This document shows, in pieces, positions 47,321 to 59,354 of a stretch of 64,000 nucleotides of DNA; positions within the stretch are counted from its first letter, which is position 1, and every line of letters begins with the position of its first letter. The notes under the pieces were generated by a model. The model was given only the letters and a program-made list of their open reading frames with translations. It searched no databases and was not told the DNA's origin. The stretch lies in assembly GCA_963971405.1 (NCBI GenBank), contig OZ020491.1, forward strand, positions 5,636,855-5,700,854, read 5' to 3'. This DNA comes from Psococerastis gibbosa (lineage: Eukaryota > Arthropoda > Insecta > Psocodea > Psocidae). A program made the translations under genes and the position numbers.

Positions 47321-48760
47321 CATTTAACATTTCGATGATATGTCATATTCACAATCTCTATTTATATCGTATAGGTACCTATAGCGTAACTGAAATTTAC
47401 AATAAGATTAAGGCCCTGATTACACACACAAATATTTATTCGATCGAAGACATATTTGGAATGTTTATGTTGACGTAGCCTATACGATTTGAATCTGAAT
47501 TTAGGTAATACACTTTCCAAATTTTCTTATGCCCATATTTATTGGATCGCATATTTGAGCAATATATTTGAGTGTGTAATAGGGGAGTATACAGTAATAT
47601 TATTGCATACGATGCCCTAAATATAAGAAACCTACAGGAAACTTACAGTAGCGCCAAAATTTTCCCACCTCTAAGTCATTCTATGACAGTATTTGCATTT
47701 GAAAATAACGACTATGAGGCCCATGCCTCTATTGACTATTAACACAGCAGGCAATGTAAGTCCAACTAACCCTTTGTTAAATAGTCTTACACCATTTCCA
47801 ATGGGTTTCTTTCTACTATAATTTGATGTCACTTTTTACCATTTTTCAAGGGATCAACCCTGGACTAATTGCCATTAACCTTTACGAACAAATTTTGGTT
47901 TTACTCTTGTTTAATAGGTTGGTATTACTAATACAATAGAATAAAAAGTCAATATTTATTTATTTATGTCGATTCTTGAATGTCGACCCTCCGATTCATA
48001 CAAAATTCACTACCTTATAAATTACGCCGGTTCTTGTCAGGCAAAGCATTATAAAAAATTAGCAAAGTTTGGCTCCCAGAGAATGAAAAAAAAATTTCAG
48101 TGACTTGAAAACCCCATTATATTTCCCCCTTTACACAAAACCTACCTGTCCGCAATATTTAGCATTGAAGTTGTTGTTTATTTTTTAAACCCTTCTCCCT
48201 TTTTTTGAAACCGTAATTAGTTTAATCAAAAGAAATATGCGGATGAAACGTGGAAATGAAAATTATCGTTGTTTTCAAACCTTTTTTTTTTTTTTTTTTT
48301 TTAAAAAAAAAAGGGTTCTTTCAAAAAAAGTCAAAAAGCTTTATGATGGAATTAGGCTTCTACCGCTGTTGCTGTGGGCACCCGCAGAACGCCGACGCAT
48401 GTAATTAACGAGCGTTGACTGGATGGCTTTGATTTTTTGAAAATCGTGGGTAGGTTTGATTCACAAAAATAAAAAGCTCTTATAATAGCCTGCCATGAGC
48501 CATACTACATGAGCTCAGGCCAAATCCCATTGGGTCTTCTAATCCACTAGGTCTAAAAATAAATATTGGCAAAATCTCTTTTCAGCATTATTTATCATTC
48601 CAAGACATTTTAGGATTTCTGATTATACTATACTATAAATTCACTGCCATGGCTAGCGATATCACTAGACAGTGGTAAGATGAGGAACTTGAGCACATCG
48701 CCTTTTGCATCCTTTGTTTTAATCAATTACATGAAAGTTTGAGTCGCCATAGCTTTGTTA
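47321..48760. other. AT-rich DNA, nothing recognised
   Basis: Contains a T18/A10 inverted homopolymer near 48282-48312. No gene was seen. Confidence 0.5.
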
Positions 48761-48761
48761 T

Positions 48762-49570
48762 TGCTTTCCAATTTATACGTAGTATAAGGAAAGTTTTGTG
48801 ATGGTCGAAATTTTCGATCCCAAGATCTCAACGGATTTACACGTTTTGAGGTCCCAGGAACCAAAAAAAAGTGGTTTTTACGAAATGTCTGTATGTCTGT
48901 GTGTGCGTCGATTTCCGGGCAAACTACTCGGTCGATTTTGATGAAATTTGGCATTTAGGTTCACAAAAATCTTACATCGGGAACATTTTTTTTTTTTTGG
49001 GCTAACTCAATTTGGGGGGTTTTATTCTCAAAAATCTAAAAAAAACGTCTAAAAAAATTATTTATCCAAAACGGCTCCAACGATTTCTTATAAATTCACA
49101 TATATTGTAGTCGTTATTAATGTTGATAAAATGCGGGGGATCGCTTGCCCCTCGATAAAAAAATATAAAAAAATTTTTTTTTAATGAAAAATGACTAAAA
49201 AATTATTTTTCTGCGAAACCTTTCTATCAATGATTTCTACCTTCTGGTATGTTTTAGGTGTTAAATTGAGTAACGAAACCGGACAGGTCGCTTTCCCAGA
49301 AAATTATTTGGTTTTGTAAAAAAATTATGGAAAATTCACGCTCAAATGCTTTGCGTGCCCTGCCAATATTGCTGTGTGGTAATGTGTTGATCTGACCTAT
49401 CTAGAATTTACCTCCCCTCCAGTGACGTCAGGTGGACAGCCCCCTCCCCCTGAGATATCGGTAATTTAACCATAGGAAAATCATTTACAATTAAATTACT
49501 CATTTTCTCTATCTACTAATTTGATAAATTGGAAAGCATGTTTGAGTAAACTCGGATCGGTTATTTTTCA
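48762..49570 (+). repeat. Family C, copy 3
   Basis: Aligns with 43746-44600 throughout, with a shorter CTGT tract and small internal deletions. Confidence 0.92.
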
Positions 49571-49749
49571 TTGCCTGACAAAACCAAAAACACTGTTTTG
49601 TCTTCTCTTTATTTGGTCATAAGCTAAATATTGCCATGTCTAGTGATTTCAGTAGACGGGGGCTGGAACGAAAATTTACATACAGGGTCTATCCAGAATG
49701 TAATGTCAGTGAATTTTTTACGGAGACTGTAGACAAAAGCGCAGGACAC

Positions 49750-49945
49750 TATTATGTAGATACTTAACTTATCTATTATAAATTAAGTAATAATATGGTA
49801 GACTTATTATTGATGTCTGCTACCATATTATAACTTAATTTATAATAGATAAGTTAAGTATCTGCATAATAGTCTCCTTAAAACAAAAATCTAAAAAAAT
49901 TTTAATGCACAAATTAAGAAAATATGACAAGTGGAATAGACGCCT
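49750..49945. mobile_element. Palindromic MITE
   Basis: ACTATTATGTAGATACTTAA is inverted at TTAAGTATCTGCATAATAGT, meeting at GGTAGACTTATTATTGATGT. It continues into ATTTTAATGCACAAATTAAG and GACAAGTGGAATAGACGCC. Confidence 0.82.
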
Positions 49946-50117
49946 AACTACAATAATTATTTTGTGTGATAGGGATGTACATACAATTTTGTGTTTGACA
50001 CGCTCCATCCGTGGACTGACGCAAAATGACGCAGAAATATACATTATAGATTATAAATCGTAAGTATGTTCTTCTTGTTATTAACATAATTGAATCGAAT
50101 TAAATTGTCATGTCACG

Positions 50118-50485
50118 ACTCTTTTCCAACCATATTATGGTAAAGCCTTAAAGCCTTGAAGGCGGTGGGGCTTTTGAACTCTCTACCGGACCCCATAAGA
50201 AATGAAAAAAGTTTAAAGAAGTTTAAGGCTGCTTGTCACAAGATGCATAAATGTGTGTAAATGGTCTGTTTTAGTTTTAGATTTTTAGTTTAGTTTTGTA
50301 GTTTCAGTTTAAGTTTTGAATATTTACCTTTTTTGAAATTCCATTAACTTTGTATATTTTTTATATTGTAAGGTACCCAAATTTATTATGGGTTAATTGT
50401 AAGAGTGGGCCGAAACGCCCAAATCCACCGGATTCGCCCATATGGAAAATAATGACACTTTCTTTCTTCTTTCTTTCTTCCCTGT
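50118..50485 (+). pseudogene. LINE 3' end with CTTT tail
   Basis: Encodes VGLLNSLPDPIRNEKSLKKF and then KAACHKMHKCV before a stop, a typical ORF2 C-terminus, followed by a UTR and a (CTTT)n tract at about 50459-50482. Confidence 0.72.
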
Positions 50486-51430
50486 GAGATAAGCAGACTA
50501 ATTACTTTCAATGTATTTTACAGTACGGTATTTAATGTTAGGGTAAATAAAAACAACCTCCAGCAGGATATACTACATACAGTATATGTACGATTGATAT
50601 GTATATTTAAAGTAGGCTAAATCCGGTTAAAGTAAGGCACAATTATTTAAAATTATATATACGGTCATATTTTATACCATCATTTCTTCCACAACAACTA
50701 CATTTTCAATTGATTTGACATACAGTAGACCTCGATTTAACGTTATCTTTGGGAACAGATTACACTAATATTACAGTACACTCGTATGTACAGGGAAAGT
50801 AAAAATACCATTTCAGACATTATAAAAATCTAAAAACTAAGCATGGAGCGTAAGTTGTGACTTGAATGGTCGGTTAAAGGAGGTCCGTTAAAAGGAGGTC
50901 GGACGTCGGTCAATCGAAACTCTATTGTACTATGTCGTTGATGGGGATATACTGGTTGATAGATTGGCGCTACTGAAGCAACCTTATAATACCGGTATCA
51001 ATATAATTTAAATTAAATGCTACGCAATAATAGAACTGTACATACAAAATCAAATATTTACAAAAGACAATTAATTTAAAGCAAAAAATCCTTCTCCTTC
51101 CCCGAGGGAACTAAAACACCATTTTCAGCCTGAATTTATAAGCCTAATAGTTAATTAATTTTTAAATGGTAACACTAATTATCACGTAAAATAGGTTGCA
51201 GTGGCGTATTTATACCCCCTCCCCTTATTGAAATGGGAAATTTTATGAAGAAATTAACAAATGTGACTTGTTGTAATGCATAATTTGCCACATCTAATAG
51301 GTCGAAAGTGAGCGCGAAGCGGTTTGGTTTGTAGAATTCAGCGTCTTCTCGGACCAGTGGCAAGAAGTCCATAGCCAGTAGCGATCTGGCCGTGCTCTCC
51401 CCTCCACAAAAAGATTTCTTTCTTTTTCTC
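50486..51430. other. AT-rich DNA, nothing recognised
   Basis: No coding or structural signal seen. Confidence 0.5.
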
Positions 51431-51433
51431 TTA

Positions 51434-51820
51434 GGCGGGGATTCCACAGACCTGCAAGTGCAAAATACAAATACGGTGACGTGGTAACAGACATTCAAGA
51501 CTTCGGCGGGGTTTCCATCGACCTCGCATTGCAGAATGCAAATGACATTGACGGAAATTAGAATTTTTCTTTCTATTAAAATGTTTGTACTTAACATATC
51601 CCATGACGCCATTTTTTAATTTTAGTTTGTTTGTTTGTGATTTTACTCTATGATCATTGATCAAGTTTAACTATGGCATAGAGTAAAACAAACATTTCCG
51701 TCAATGTCATTTGCATTCTGCAATGCGAGGTCGGTGGATACCCCGCCTAAGTCTTGAATGTCTGTTACCACGTCACCGTATTTGTATTTTGCACTTGCAG
51801 GTCTGTGGAATCCCCGTCTT
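51434..51820. mobile_element. Nested palindromic MITE
   Basis: Outer GGCGGGGATTCCACAGACCT ... GGTCTGTGGAATCCCCG. Inner about 51515-51747, again central, with the right junction reading CCCCGCC|TAAGTCTTGAATG. Confidence 0.9.
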
Positions 51821-52069
51821 GTCCGAGCTCGGTGTACTTTACCGCGTTACCGTTATGATAAATTAATGAATGTAGGCTATGTTGGAAAAGTTAAACTTAA
51901 ATGAACGATTATATTATTTAACCCCATTTTCCCCCACTAAAATTAGGAAAAACACTACAGTACCTATACTTACACTCATTCCTAATAAAATATTAACCTG
52001 ACCAAGATTGAGGTAGTATATACTGTACCTGATTATAAGAAAGGAAACGAGTCTGGGGCTGGAGGCTGC

Positions 52070-52205
52070 AGGCCCCCCCCCTCCCCCGAAATTTCTTGGC
52101 CTTTCACTAGATGGAATTGAACTTTCCAGACGTGCTACCTTTCACTACAAATACTATAGAAATGCAGCCCCCCCCCCCCTCCGAAAAATCCTGGTTACGG
52201 GCCTC
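52070..52205. repeat. Poly-C element
   Basis: Two C runs surround CCTTTCACTAGATGG. Ends CCTGGTTACGGGCC. Confidence 0.55.
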
Positions 52206-52306
52206 GAGAAAACCATTCACTCAACCATCAGTAACATAGAAGCTCATTTATAACGGTATAGTAAAAAAATGAATTTTTCAAATCCCTTTTCTAATTCTTT
52301 AAAAAA

Positions 52307-52873
52307 TTATTGCTCTGGCCATCCCATGTCCTCCCCAACTAATTCATAAAATTTTTGGTTGTGCTCTGTAAAAAATTGCCTTAACTTTGTAACAACAATT
52401 GGGTGTACCCTCGGGTGTTTTCTACCTTTGGTTTCTCTTAAACACTTATCAGCAGTCTCGTTGCGTAAACAGTAAAAACCTTTGGTATGATTAAAATAGA
52501 AATTCTGCCGGGTTATCCGGTGTTCTAAACCTAAAAATGACTCAATTTTCCGGATAACCGGAACCGGGTCCTTAATTAATAAGTCGCCGTTAACTACGAG
52601 GAGTTGTTTTCTAGAGAATACCTCTAGCCACCGGTGGAGGTAGGTATGGTACAGGCTGATGGCGACAGGCCTATAAGCCAGGTTCACGGTACCGTCTGGA
52701 AGCATGACTAGCTCTTCAAAGCTCTTCTGCAGAAGAGGAGATGTCGTCATGGAAGATGCGGTGGCTGCGTGACTTCTGAGCTGCGTGTAGTCGGAGATCG
52801 CTCTGGTGACAGGTTCGCGAACTATCAGAAGAAGTTTGACGCTGTTGTTCATTGCTCTAATTCTTTCTGGCAC
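52307..52873 (-). CDS. Hs3st-A: HS3ST coding exon 2
   Basis: Residues 164-351: PAPS 3'-phosphate site, substrate cleft and disulfide region, ending in GEDMGWPEQ and a stop. Confidence 0.94.
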   Translation of the reverse strand: MPERIRAMNNSVKLLLIVREPVTRAISDYTQLRSHAATASSMTTSPLLQKSFEELVMLPDGTVNLAYRPVAISLYHTYLHRWLEVFSRKQLLVVNGDLLIKDPVPVIRKIESFLGLEHRITRQNFYFNHTKGFYCLRNETADKCLRETKGRKHPRVHPIVVTKLRQFFTEHNQKFYELVGEDMGWPEQ

Positions 52874-55800
52874 CTGAAATAAAAGGGAGAAGCTTCTTGA
52901 AAACAGGGACGGATCCAGCCCATTTTTGGGGTGGGGGGAGGGGGGCAGTTGGGTGATAAATAGGAAAAACATATTATGTAGGATTGATTAAATCAAAGCG
53001 TAATAAATTAACTTACAATACAATTTACTAAATTTTTTTAAAATAAAGAAATAAATAAATATTGACTTTTTTTGTTCCATTACTAAGCCAACCTAGCCGA
53101 GTTAGGGCTATAAAGCCCTCTCTTACTAGGAAGACCCGGGACCGCCTGCTTTACATGCCCTCCGAAGCATGGCCAGAAAATGTAGCAAGTGTGAGACTTG
53201 AACAAACAACCTTTCGGGTGAAAGTCGGAGTCTGTACCACTACTCTACATGTCTTGACAAACAAACAAATTTGCAGTGGGGCCCACTAGTAATGATATTA
53301 TAATAATGAAATTCTCCGTTACAATTTTGAATGGGTCCATGAAAGAATGAATGAAATTCCAGTAGAATCCTATACTAGTATGTGAACGAAAATTATATTT
53401 ATGTGCACTTTTAAATCCAGGTCGCATATCTCCCTCCCACACACAGCAGAGCTTTATATTGGCTGGTGGGTGGGGGGGGGGGCGCAAAATTGGGTCTCAC
53501 TGCAGCAGAAATCCTGCTGCGTCTTATCGAGTTATTCTCAACTGGGTGGAGGTTTTTTTTTGGAATGTAGCTTCTGTTTTTGGCCTTTTCATGGAAAATT
53601 CAAAAAACTTCCGACCATTATGTTTGCATGTTTACCTTTGTGTAGATTTTACTGACAATGATGGGAAATACTTGCGCCGAACCAATCAGAACGTATCAAC
53701 GTACCTACTTAAAAAAACATCGGGGGTTGAAGGGGCGCTTGATTTGTATAAGTATGCATTTAATTTACCATAAATAACTGACTGCGGTTTTCTTTTGATT
53801 GTCAGTTAATTAGGTATATAAATTTGAACGCTGACCCACAACCTACTGTATATCTTGTACAGACATTTGAGCTCGTAACCATCTCTGACTCGATTAACAC
53901 ATCTTGAAAATCAATTTACTGTGCATGTCACACATTGTTGTGGCAAACAGTGAGGTGCTGACCGCTATTTGACGTTTATCAGCAGACACTAGTGTCAGTT
54001 GCAGGTGTCAGGCCCCAGGCACCCAACCAAGGCTGAGGGTGGAGCAATAGCAGTGGGAAAACTACATATAAGGGAAAGTATAAATGAGAAAAAAGGTGTG
54101 TGCTTGGGACCAATCGAGCCAATGTAGAATTTTGTTTTACTTCGTGGCCCTGCCCCCCTAGCGCCTACGGCGAGCGGCAGCTCGCCCCTTCGGGCCTCGC
54201 ATGTTTCCATTGGGCATTACGCAGCTCGGGCCTTCGGGGCTCGCATGCCACAACATATATTTCAGAATTTTCTTATTTTCCGCGCAATTTTAAATTTTTT
54301 TTTTTGTCTTAAGAACCTTCTCCTGACAATAACAAACACAACAACAAAAAAATAAGTAAATCGACTTCGATGGCCAGGTGATAACGTGCTTACACTTGTG
54401 CGAGTCTTTACACGCCATACGATCGGAGACGTGTCGTAACTCAACACAGGTACTAACCTACAGAGGCGACTGAAGAGGTCAATCGGATACATTCATTAAA
54501 TTGTTTGTATGCGATTAATCCTTTTTTTTTTTTTTAAAAGTGAAATCGGTCCAGCCGTTCACGCGTGATGGCGTGACAAATAGGGATTCATTTTTATATA
54601 TAGAGATGGTGTATATGACACTGCTGACTAAGCCTATAATTCCACTTGTCAATTTTTTCTTCAATTTTGATGATATCATTTATATTTTTACACTTCATTG
54701 AACTTGCCCTCAATAATTGACCTTTTTTCTTCAATTTTCTCTTATTTTGTAAGTTTGCCCCGTCTTTCTTTTAATTTTATAATCGGCAAGAAATTTTATG
54801 ATTTAAATGTTTTCAAGAAATAAATTACAATTATTTATCATCTCCAGACGACGCCATTGTTTAATTTTAGTTTGTAATTGCTTGCAAAGCGTGATTTTAT
54901 TCTATGATCATTGATCAATTTTAACATGCGGAAGCTAAAATAGACAATGACTTAGAGTAAAACAAAACTCTCTTCAATTATTGACGGAATATTGACGAGT
55001 GGAATAGCCGGCTAACATTTAATTAACTTTGGTTGGAGAGGTAACCTCCTCGTTATAACTGAAATTAGGAGGCATGTGGTCCAGCGGTTAAGACGAGGCA
55101 TAGATCGTGGGTTCGAATCCCGGCAAGTCCAGTTTTTTCCATATCCTCTAATTTCGTCAACAAAATGGCATTAAAATAAGCCCCCAAATGAAATCTACGG
55201 TGTTTAAATTAATAATAATAATAATAATTCGTGTATTTTTTATAAATTTGTTTTACACAAATACGGAGACAGTTGAAGTGCCCCCTCATGCCAGCGGCGT
55301 GCGAGGGTAGCATACTCAATACCGATACCTATTTCACCCAAAAGACTTTTACTAACTACGAGTTCAGAACTAATTTGTACCTTCTCAACTACCTATAACT
55401 GAGAATTATAATTTATAAAAAAAAAATGTTTGTATAAAAATATATAAAATGCTAATGCTAATGTAATTTGTCGAGTTCGTCCCTTGTCCATAATCTTATT
55501 ATTGTCCTGTATGTTGCTGTTCTTAGCGATCTTGTATTACTGTCAGTGTTGTCTAATTGATACAAAGTCATACTTACATCAGGAGTTACGAAGTAGCTTG
55601 GACTCTTCTCAATAGTAATTTGCCCTCGGAACGAATGCGGCATCTTCTTTCGATACCAGTCAAGTCCCTTGTAGTAGTTTTCATCCCGGTCAAAAAAATG
55701 TATCTCCCCCGCAGCCTTTTGGATCATCGGATGCAAAAACAACATTTCCAGCAGCGCCCTCGTCCCACATTTCCGAACCCCTATTATAATAGCTTGCGGC

Positions 55801-56066
55801 AGTCTTCTGCTGGTCCGAGGAAAGTGTACCCTCGAACCGTACATTTGAGATCGATTCTCAAAAACCATCTTCATCTTCTCGTCAACAACTATTGCAATAT
55901 CATTGTCATCGAATGCTGCCGGATCCAAACTGCAGACAGCACTGTCATAAATGACGCTAAATGTTAAAAATAACGAAATGAAGGTTATCGTTATGAGAAA
56001 TATGGCCAGTTTAGGGCGTGTCAGTCCCAGTGTAAAGAGACAGTCGTCAGAATCGTGGCTTCTCAT
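52307..56066 (-). CDS. Hs3st-A: Heparan sulfate glucosamine 3-O-sulfotransferase (HS3ST5 / Hs3st-A type), complete, 2 exons, 351 aa
   Basis: Golgi type II enzyme that moves sulfate from PAPS to the 3-OH of glucosamine in heparan sulfate. Exons 56066-55578 and 52873-52307 join at phase 0 (TPD|VPERI), total 1056 nt. A short cytoplasmic tail is followed by a membrane segment at about residues 18-41, a stem, and the sulfotransferase domain. The PAPS loop is IIIGVRKCGTRALLEML with catalytic-site Lys99. Then come GEIHFFDRDENY (Glu121, the likely base), ITIEKSPSYF, LLLIVREPVTRAISDYTQ (3'-phosphate site) and a Cys pair around FYCLRNETADKC. Human HS3ST5 (346 aa) is the closest length and motif match I recall. 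Cys100 replaces the first Gly of the vertebrate KGGT motif. The 2.7 kb intron is full of repeats. Confidence 0.94.
53041..53259 (-). mobile_element. tRNA-derived SINE family A, copy 6 (HS3ST intron)
   Basis: TAAATAAATATTGAC tail, TTACTAAGCCAACCTAGCCG body, and head ending in ACCACTACTCTACATGTCTTG. Confidence 0.9.
54357..54540 (+). repeat. Family B, copy 5 (HS3ST intron)
   Basis: AAATCGACTTCGATGGCCAG ... TTGTATGCGATTAATCC plus a T run. Confidence 0.88.
54625..55012. mobile_element. Degenerate palindromic MITE
   Basis: Ends AATTCCACTTGTCAAT and ATTGACGAGTGGAAT. The interior shares TTGATCAATTTTAAC with the nested MITEs. Confidence 0.65.
55066..55131 (+). other. tRNA-like sequence (probable SINE head or tRNA relic)
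   Basis: GTGGTCCAGCGGTTAAGACG fits an A box and GGGTTCGAATCCC a B box at tRNA spacing, followed by a T6 run. The acceptor stem does not pair convincingly, so I do not call a working tRNA. Confidence 0.5.
55578..56066 (-). CDS. Hs3st-A: HS3ST coding exon 1
   Basis: Residues 1-163: cytoplasmic tail, signal anchor, stem, PAPS 5'-phosphosulfate loop and catalytic Glu. Donor GAT|GTAAGT. Confidence 0.94.
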
Positions 56067-56636
56067 ACTGGGTCCGCCATTTTAGAATATGAGGGACTTC
56101 TCGTCCGTCAATATGCAAGTCTGTTTAAAAATTATACAAAATATTTATCTGTGGTAATAAATTAAATCTTGGAGTTGTAGGGGGTCAGGAATCGGTATTG
56201 GAGGTGTGAGCTAGAATCCACACTTTTACACTACTTCGGAGAATCACTGCTGTTTTCCTTTTTTGAGCGTTTCCTTAAACAATTCTTATAAGTATATTAT
56301 ATCTTCTGCGCTATATAATGTTCAATATACTGTACATATGTACTGTAACTTCTTTTCCTTCGGATTTGTACTAGGGGTAAAATATTTTGAGGGTGTTTCG
56401 GCTGCTGTACACAGAGTTTAATAATCAAAATAATGTTTTTAGGTTGGTGTTTAATTGTAATACAAGTATATTTGCTAATATTAAATTATCTAATTTGATA
56501 CGTTTCTTGATATGTTTATGTTTCTTCTTAATGGATGGCGTTTTTTTCTTATCTGAAACAAATAAAAGACAAATTAGCCTAAATTTGACTATTACATTAT
56601 AAATCAATTAATAAAAGAACGCAACGCACGACAACC

Positions 56637-56853
56637 CAATAAAATAAATATTGACTTTTTTTGTTCTATTACTAAGCCAGCCTAGCGGAGTTAGGGCTAT
56701 AAAGCCCTCTCTTAAACTCAACTAGGAAGACCCGGGACCGCCTGCTTTACATGCCCTCCGAAGCATGGCCAGAAAATGTAGGAAGTGTAGGACTCGAACC
56801 AACAACTTTTCGGGTGAAAGTCAGAGTCCGTACCACTACTCTACATGTCTTGA
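56637..56853 (-). mobile_element. tRNA-derived SINE family A, copy 7
   Basis: Full reverse copy directly downstream of an AATAAAATAAAT tail. Confidence 0.9.
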
Positions 56854-57296
56854 CACAATGTGGATCTAGACCTGAAAACTGGCGGAGGGCCCACTCTCTT
56901 GACTACAGTACTACGAACTGTACCTGTCTTGTAGTCAGCAACAGGTTAGCACCAGTGGCGGGTTCGGTCTTGTGGGGGGCCCGTGGGCCCGGAATTCTGT
57001 GGTGGCCCTTTCGGCATTCTGGGGCAGAAAAGGCTCCCTTAGACGAATATTCCACTATCAATTATAAAATGGAGACACAGGATGCAAAATAGAATAATAT
57101 AGAATAAATTAAATTTACTTCATTACTTCATTTTAATAAACAAACAAAAACTTAGTGTTTTAGCAAAACTTGTTATATAACTAGAATTAATAAGTAAAAC
57201 CCAAATAATCCTAAAAAAAATTAACTTTGTCTAAGAATTTGCATCTTTTCCACAAGTTGAGCAAGTCTCAAATAGCTGATAAGGTGTAACTGTGCT

Positions 57297-57569
57297 CAGT
57301 GGCGGCGCTACGGGGGTGCCTGGCCCCCCGAAAGTTTCTCTGGCCCCCCCTGGGGCCTGGGCCCCCCACTTATGAGATATTTTACATGTTATATCTAGCA
57401 GAATTTTTGTAATTCAAAAACATCAGAATTAAAACTGGTTACATTTTACTTACTTTCATTATACCTACTCCCAATGAAAAATGTTTTGTTTTTTCATTGC
57501 CCCCCCCCCCCCCGATAGAAGTCATGCCCCCCATGCCCCCCCGCCTTAAAATTTCTAGTGCCGCCACTG
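57297..57569. mobile_element. hAT-type MITE with 8-bp target duplication
   Basis: Ends CAGTGGCGGCGCTA and TAGTGCCGCCACTG are inverted. ACTGTGCT flanks both sides (57289-57296, 57570-57577). The interior has poly-C tracts and GATAGAAGTCATG. Confidence 0.92.
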
Positions 57570-57901
57570 ACTGTGCTATTGGATGTCCCACTATAGATGG
57601 CAGTTCTTGCCGAAAGCGCTCAGGGTTTTACACAAACATACAAACACCATTGGGTTTCTTAGACAAAGCAAATTTTTTAACGATTACTCGGGTTTTACTA
57701 ATTCTTAGTTATTAGTAGTTGTAACAAGTTTTGCTAAAACACTGTTTTTGTTTTTGTTTATTAAATAGAATAGAGTAGTCTACAGTAGGGCTCTATATTA
57801 GATATATAGTGCCTTCGTCTAGAGTACGGCGATTAGTCATTAATGTCATGGCACGTTCCAATTTCTTACCTAAGATTTTGACAAGTTTATTCCTTTACTT
57901 T

Positions 57902-58763
57902 TTGCTTTCCAATTTAAACGTAGTATAAGGAAAGCTTTGTGATGGTCGAAATTTTCGATTCCGAGATTTCAACGGATTTACACGTTTTGAGGTCCCAGGA
58001 ACCCAAAAAGTGGTTTTTACAAAATGTCTGTCTGTCGGTCGGTCTGTCGGTCTGTCTGTTCGTCGATTTCCGGGCAAACTACTCAGTGGATTTGAGTGAA
58101 ATTTGGCATGTAGGTTCACAAAAACCATACCTCGGGACCATTTTTTTTTTTTTTGGCTAACTCAATTTGGGGGAGTTTTATTTTCAAAAACTTCCAAAAA
58201 AACGTCTAAAAAAATTATTTCTCAAAAACGGCTCCAACAATTTCTTTTAAATTCTCGTAGATTGTAGTCGTTATTAATGTTGACAAAATGCGGGGGGTCG
58301 CTTGCCCCTTTATAGTTTGCTTCTGGGGGTAAAAAAATAAAAATTACTAAATTTTAATGAAAAAATGACTAAAAAATGCGAAACCTTTCTATCGATGATT
58401 TCTACCCTGAAGCATGTTTTAGGTGTTAAATTGAGTAACGAAACCGGATAGGTTGCTTTCCCAAAAAAATATTTGGTTTTGCCCAAAAAATTATTTTTTG
58501 AAAAAAATGATAGAAAATTCGCGCTCAAATGCATTGCATGCCCTGCCATTATTGCTGTGTGGTAATTAATGTGTTTGTTTGACCTATCGAGAATTTACCT
58601 CACTTCCAGTGACGTCAGGTGGACAACCGCCCCCCCCCCCCCCCGAGATATCGGAAATTTAACCATAGGAAAAATATTTGCCATAAAATGACTAATTTTC
58701 TCTATCTAATAATTTTGATAAATTGGAAAGCATGTTCGAGTGAACTCGGGCCGGTTCTTTGTT
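57902..58763 (+). repeat. Family C, copy 4
   Basis: Near full-length, from TTGCTTTCCAATTTAAACGT to CGGGCCGGTTCTTTG. Confidence 0.92.
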
Positions 58764-58767
58764 TTGG

Positions 58768-59354
58768 TTTTTGCTTACCAATTTATACGTAGTATAAGGA
58801 AAGCTTTGTGATGGTCCAAATTTTCGATTCCAAGATTCCATGAAAAATGACTAAAAAATAATTCATATAAAATAATAATAATAAACCTTTCTATCGATGA
58901 TTTCTACTTTCAGTCATGTTTTAGGTGTTAAATTGAGTAACGAAACTGGAGAGGTTGCTTTCCAAAAAACTATTTGGTTTCTATCAATGATTTCTACTTT
59001 TAGTCATGTTTTAGGTGTTAAATTGAGTAACGAAACTGGACAGGTTGCTTTCCAAAAAACTATTTGGTTTTGTGCAAAAAATTATTTTTTGAAAAAATGA
59101 TAGAAAATTCACGCTCAAATGCATTGCGTGCCCAGCGATTATTACTGTGTGGCAATGTATTGGTCTGACCTATCTAGAATTTACCTCACCTCCAGTGACG
59201 TCAGGTGGACAACCCCTCCCCTCCCCCCCCCCCCCCCGAGATATCTCAAATTTAACCATAGGAAAATTATTTACCAAGAAATTACTCATTTCCTCCATCT
59301 ACTAATTGATAAATTTGAAAGCATGTTCGAGTAAGCTCGGACCGGTTCTTTAAT
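58768..59354 (+). repeat. Family C, copy 5, deleted in the left half and with an internal duplication
   Basis: Begins TACCAATTTATACGTAGTAT, jumps to the ATGAAAAATGACTAAAAAAT part, and carries a 90-bp segment twice (58891-58980, 58981-59070). Confidence 0.9.

Noticed and set aside
56751-57092. 113-codon frame starting MPSEAWPENVGSVG
   Set aside because: It is the reverse reading of SINE A plus flanking DNA. The same peptide appears at every copy.
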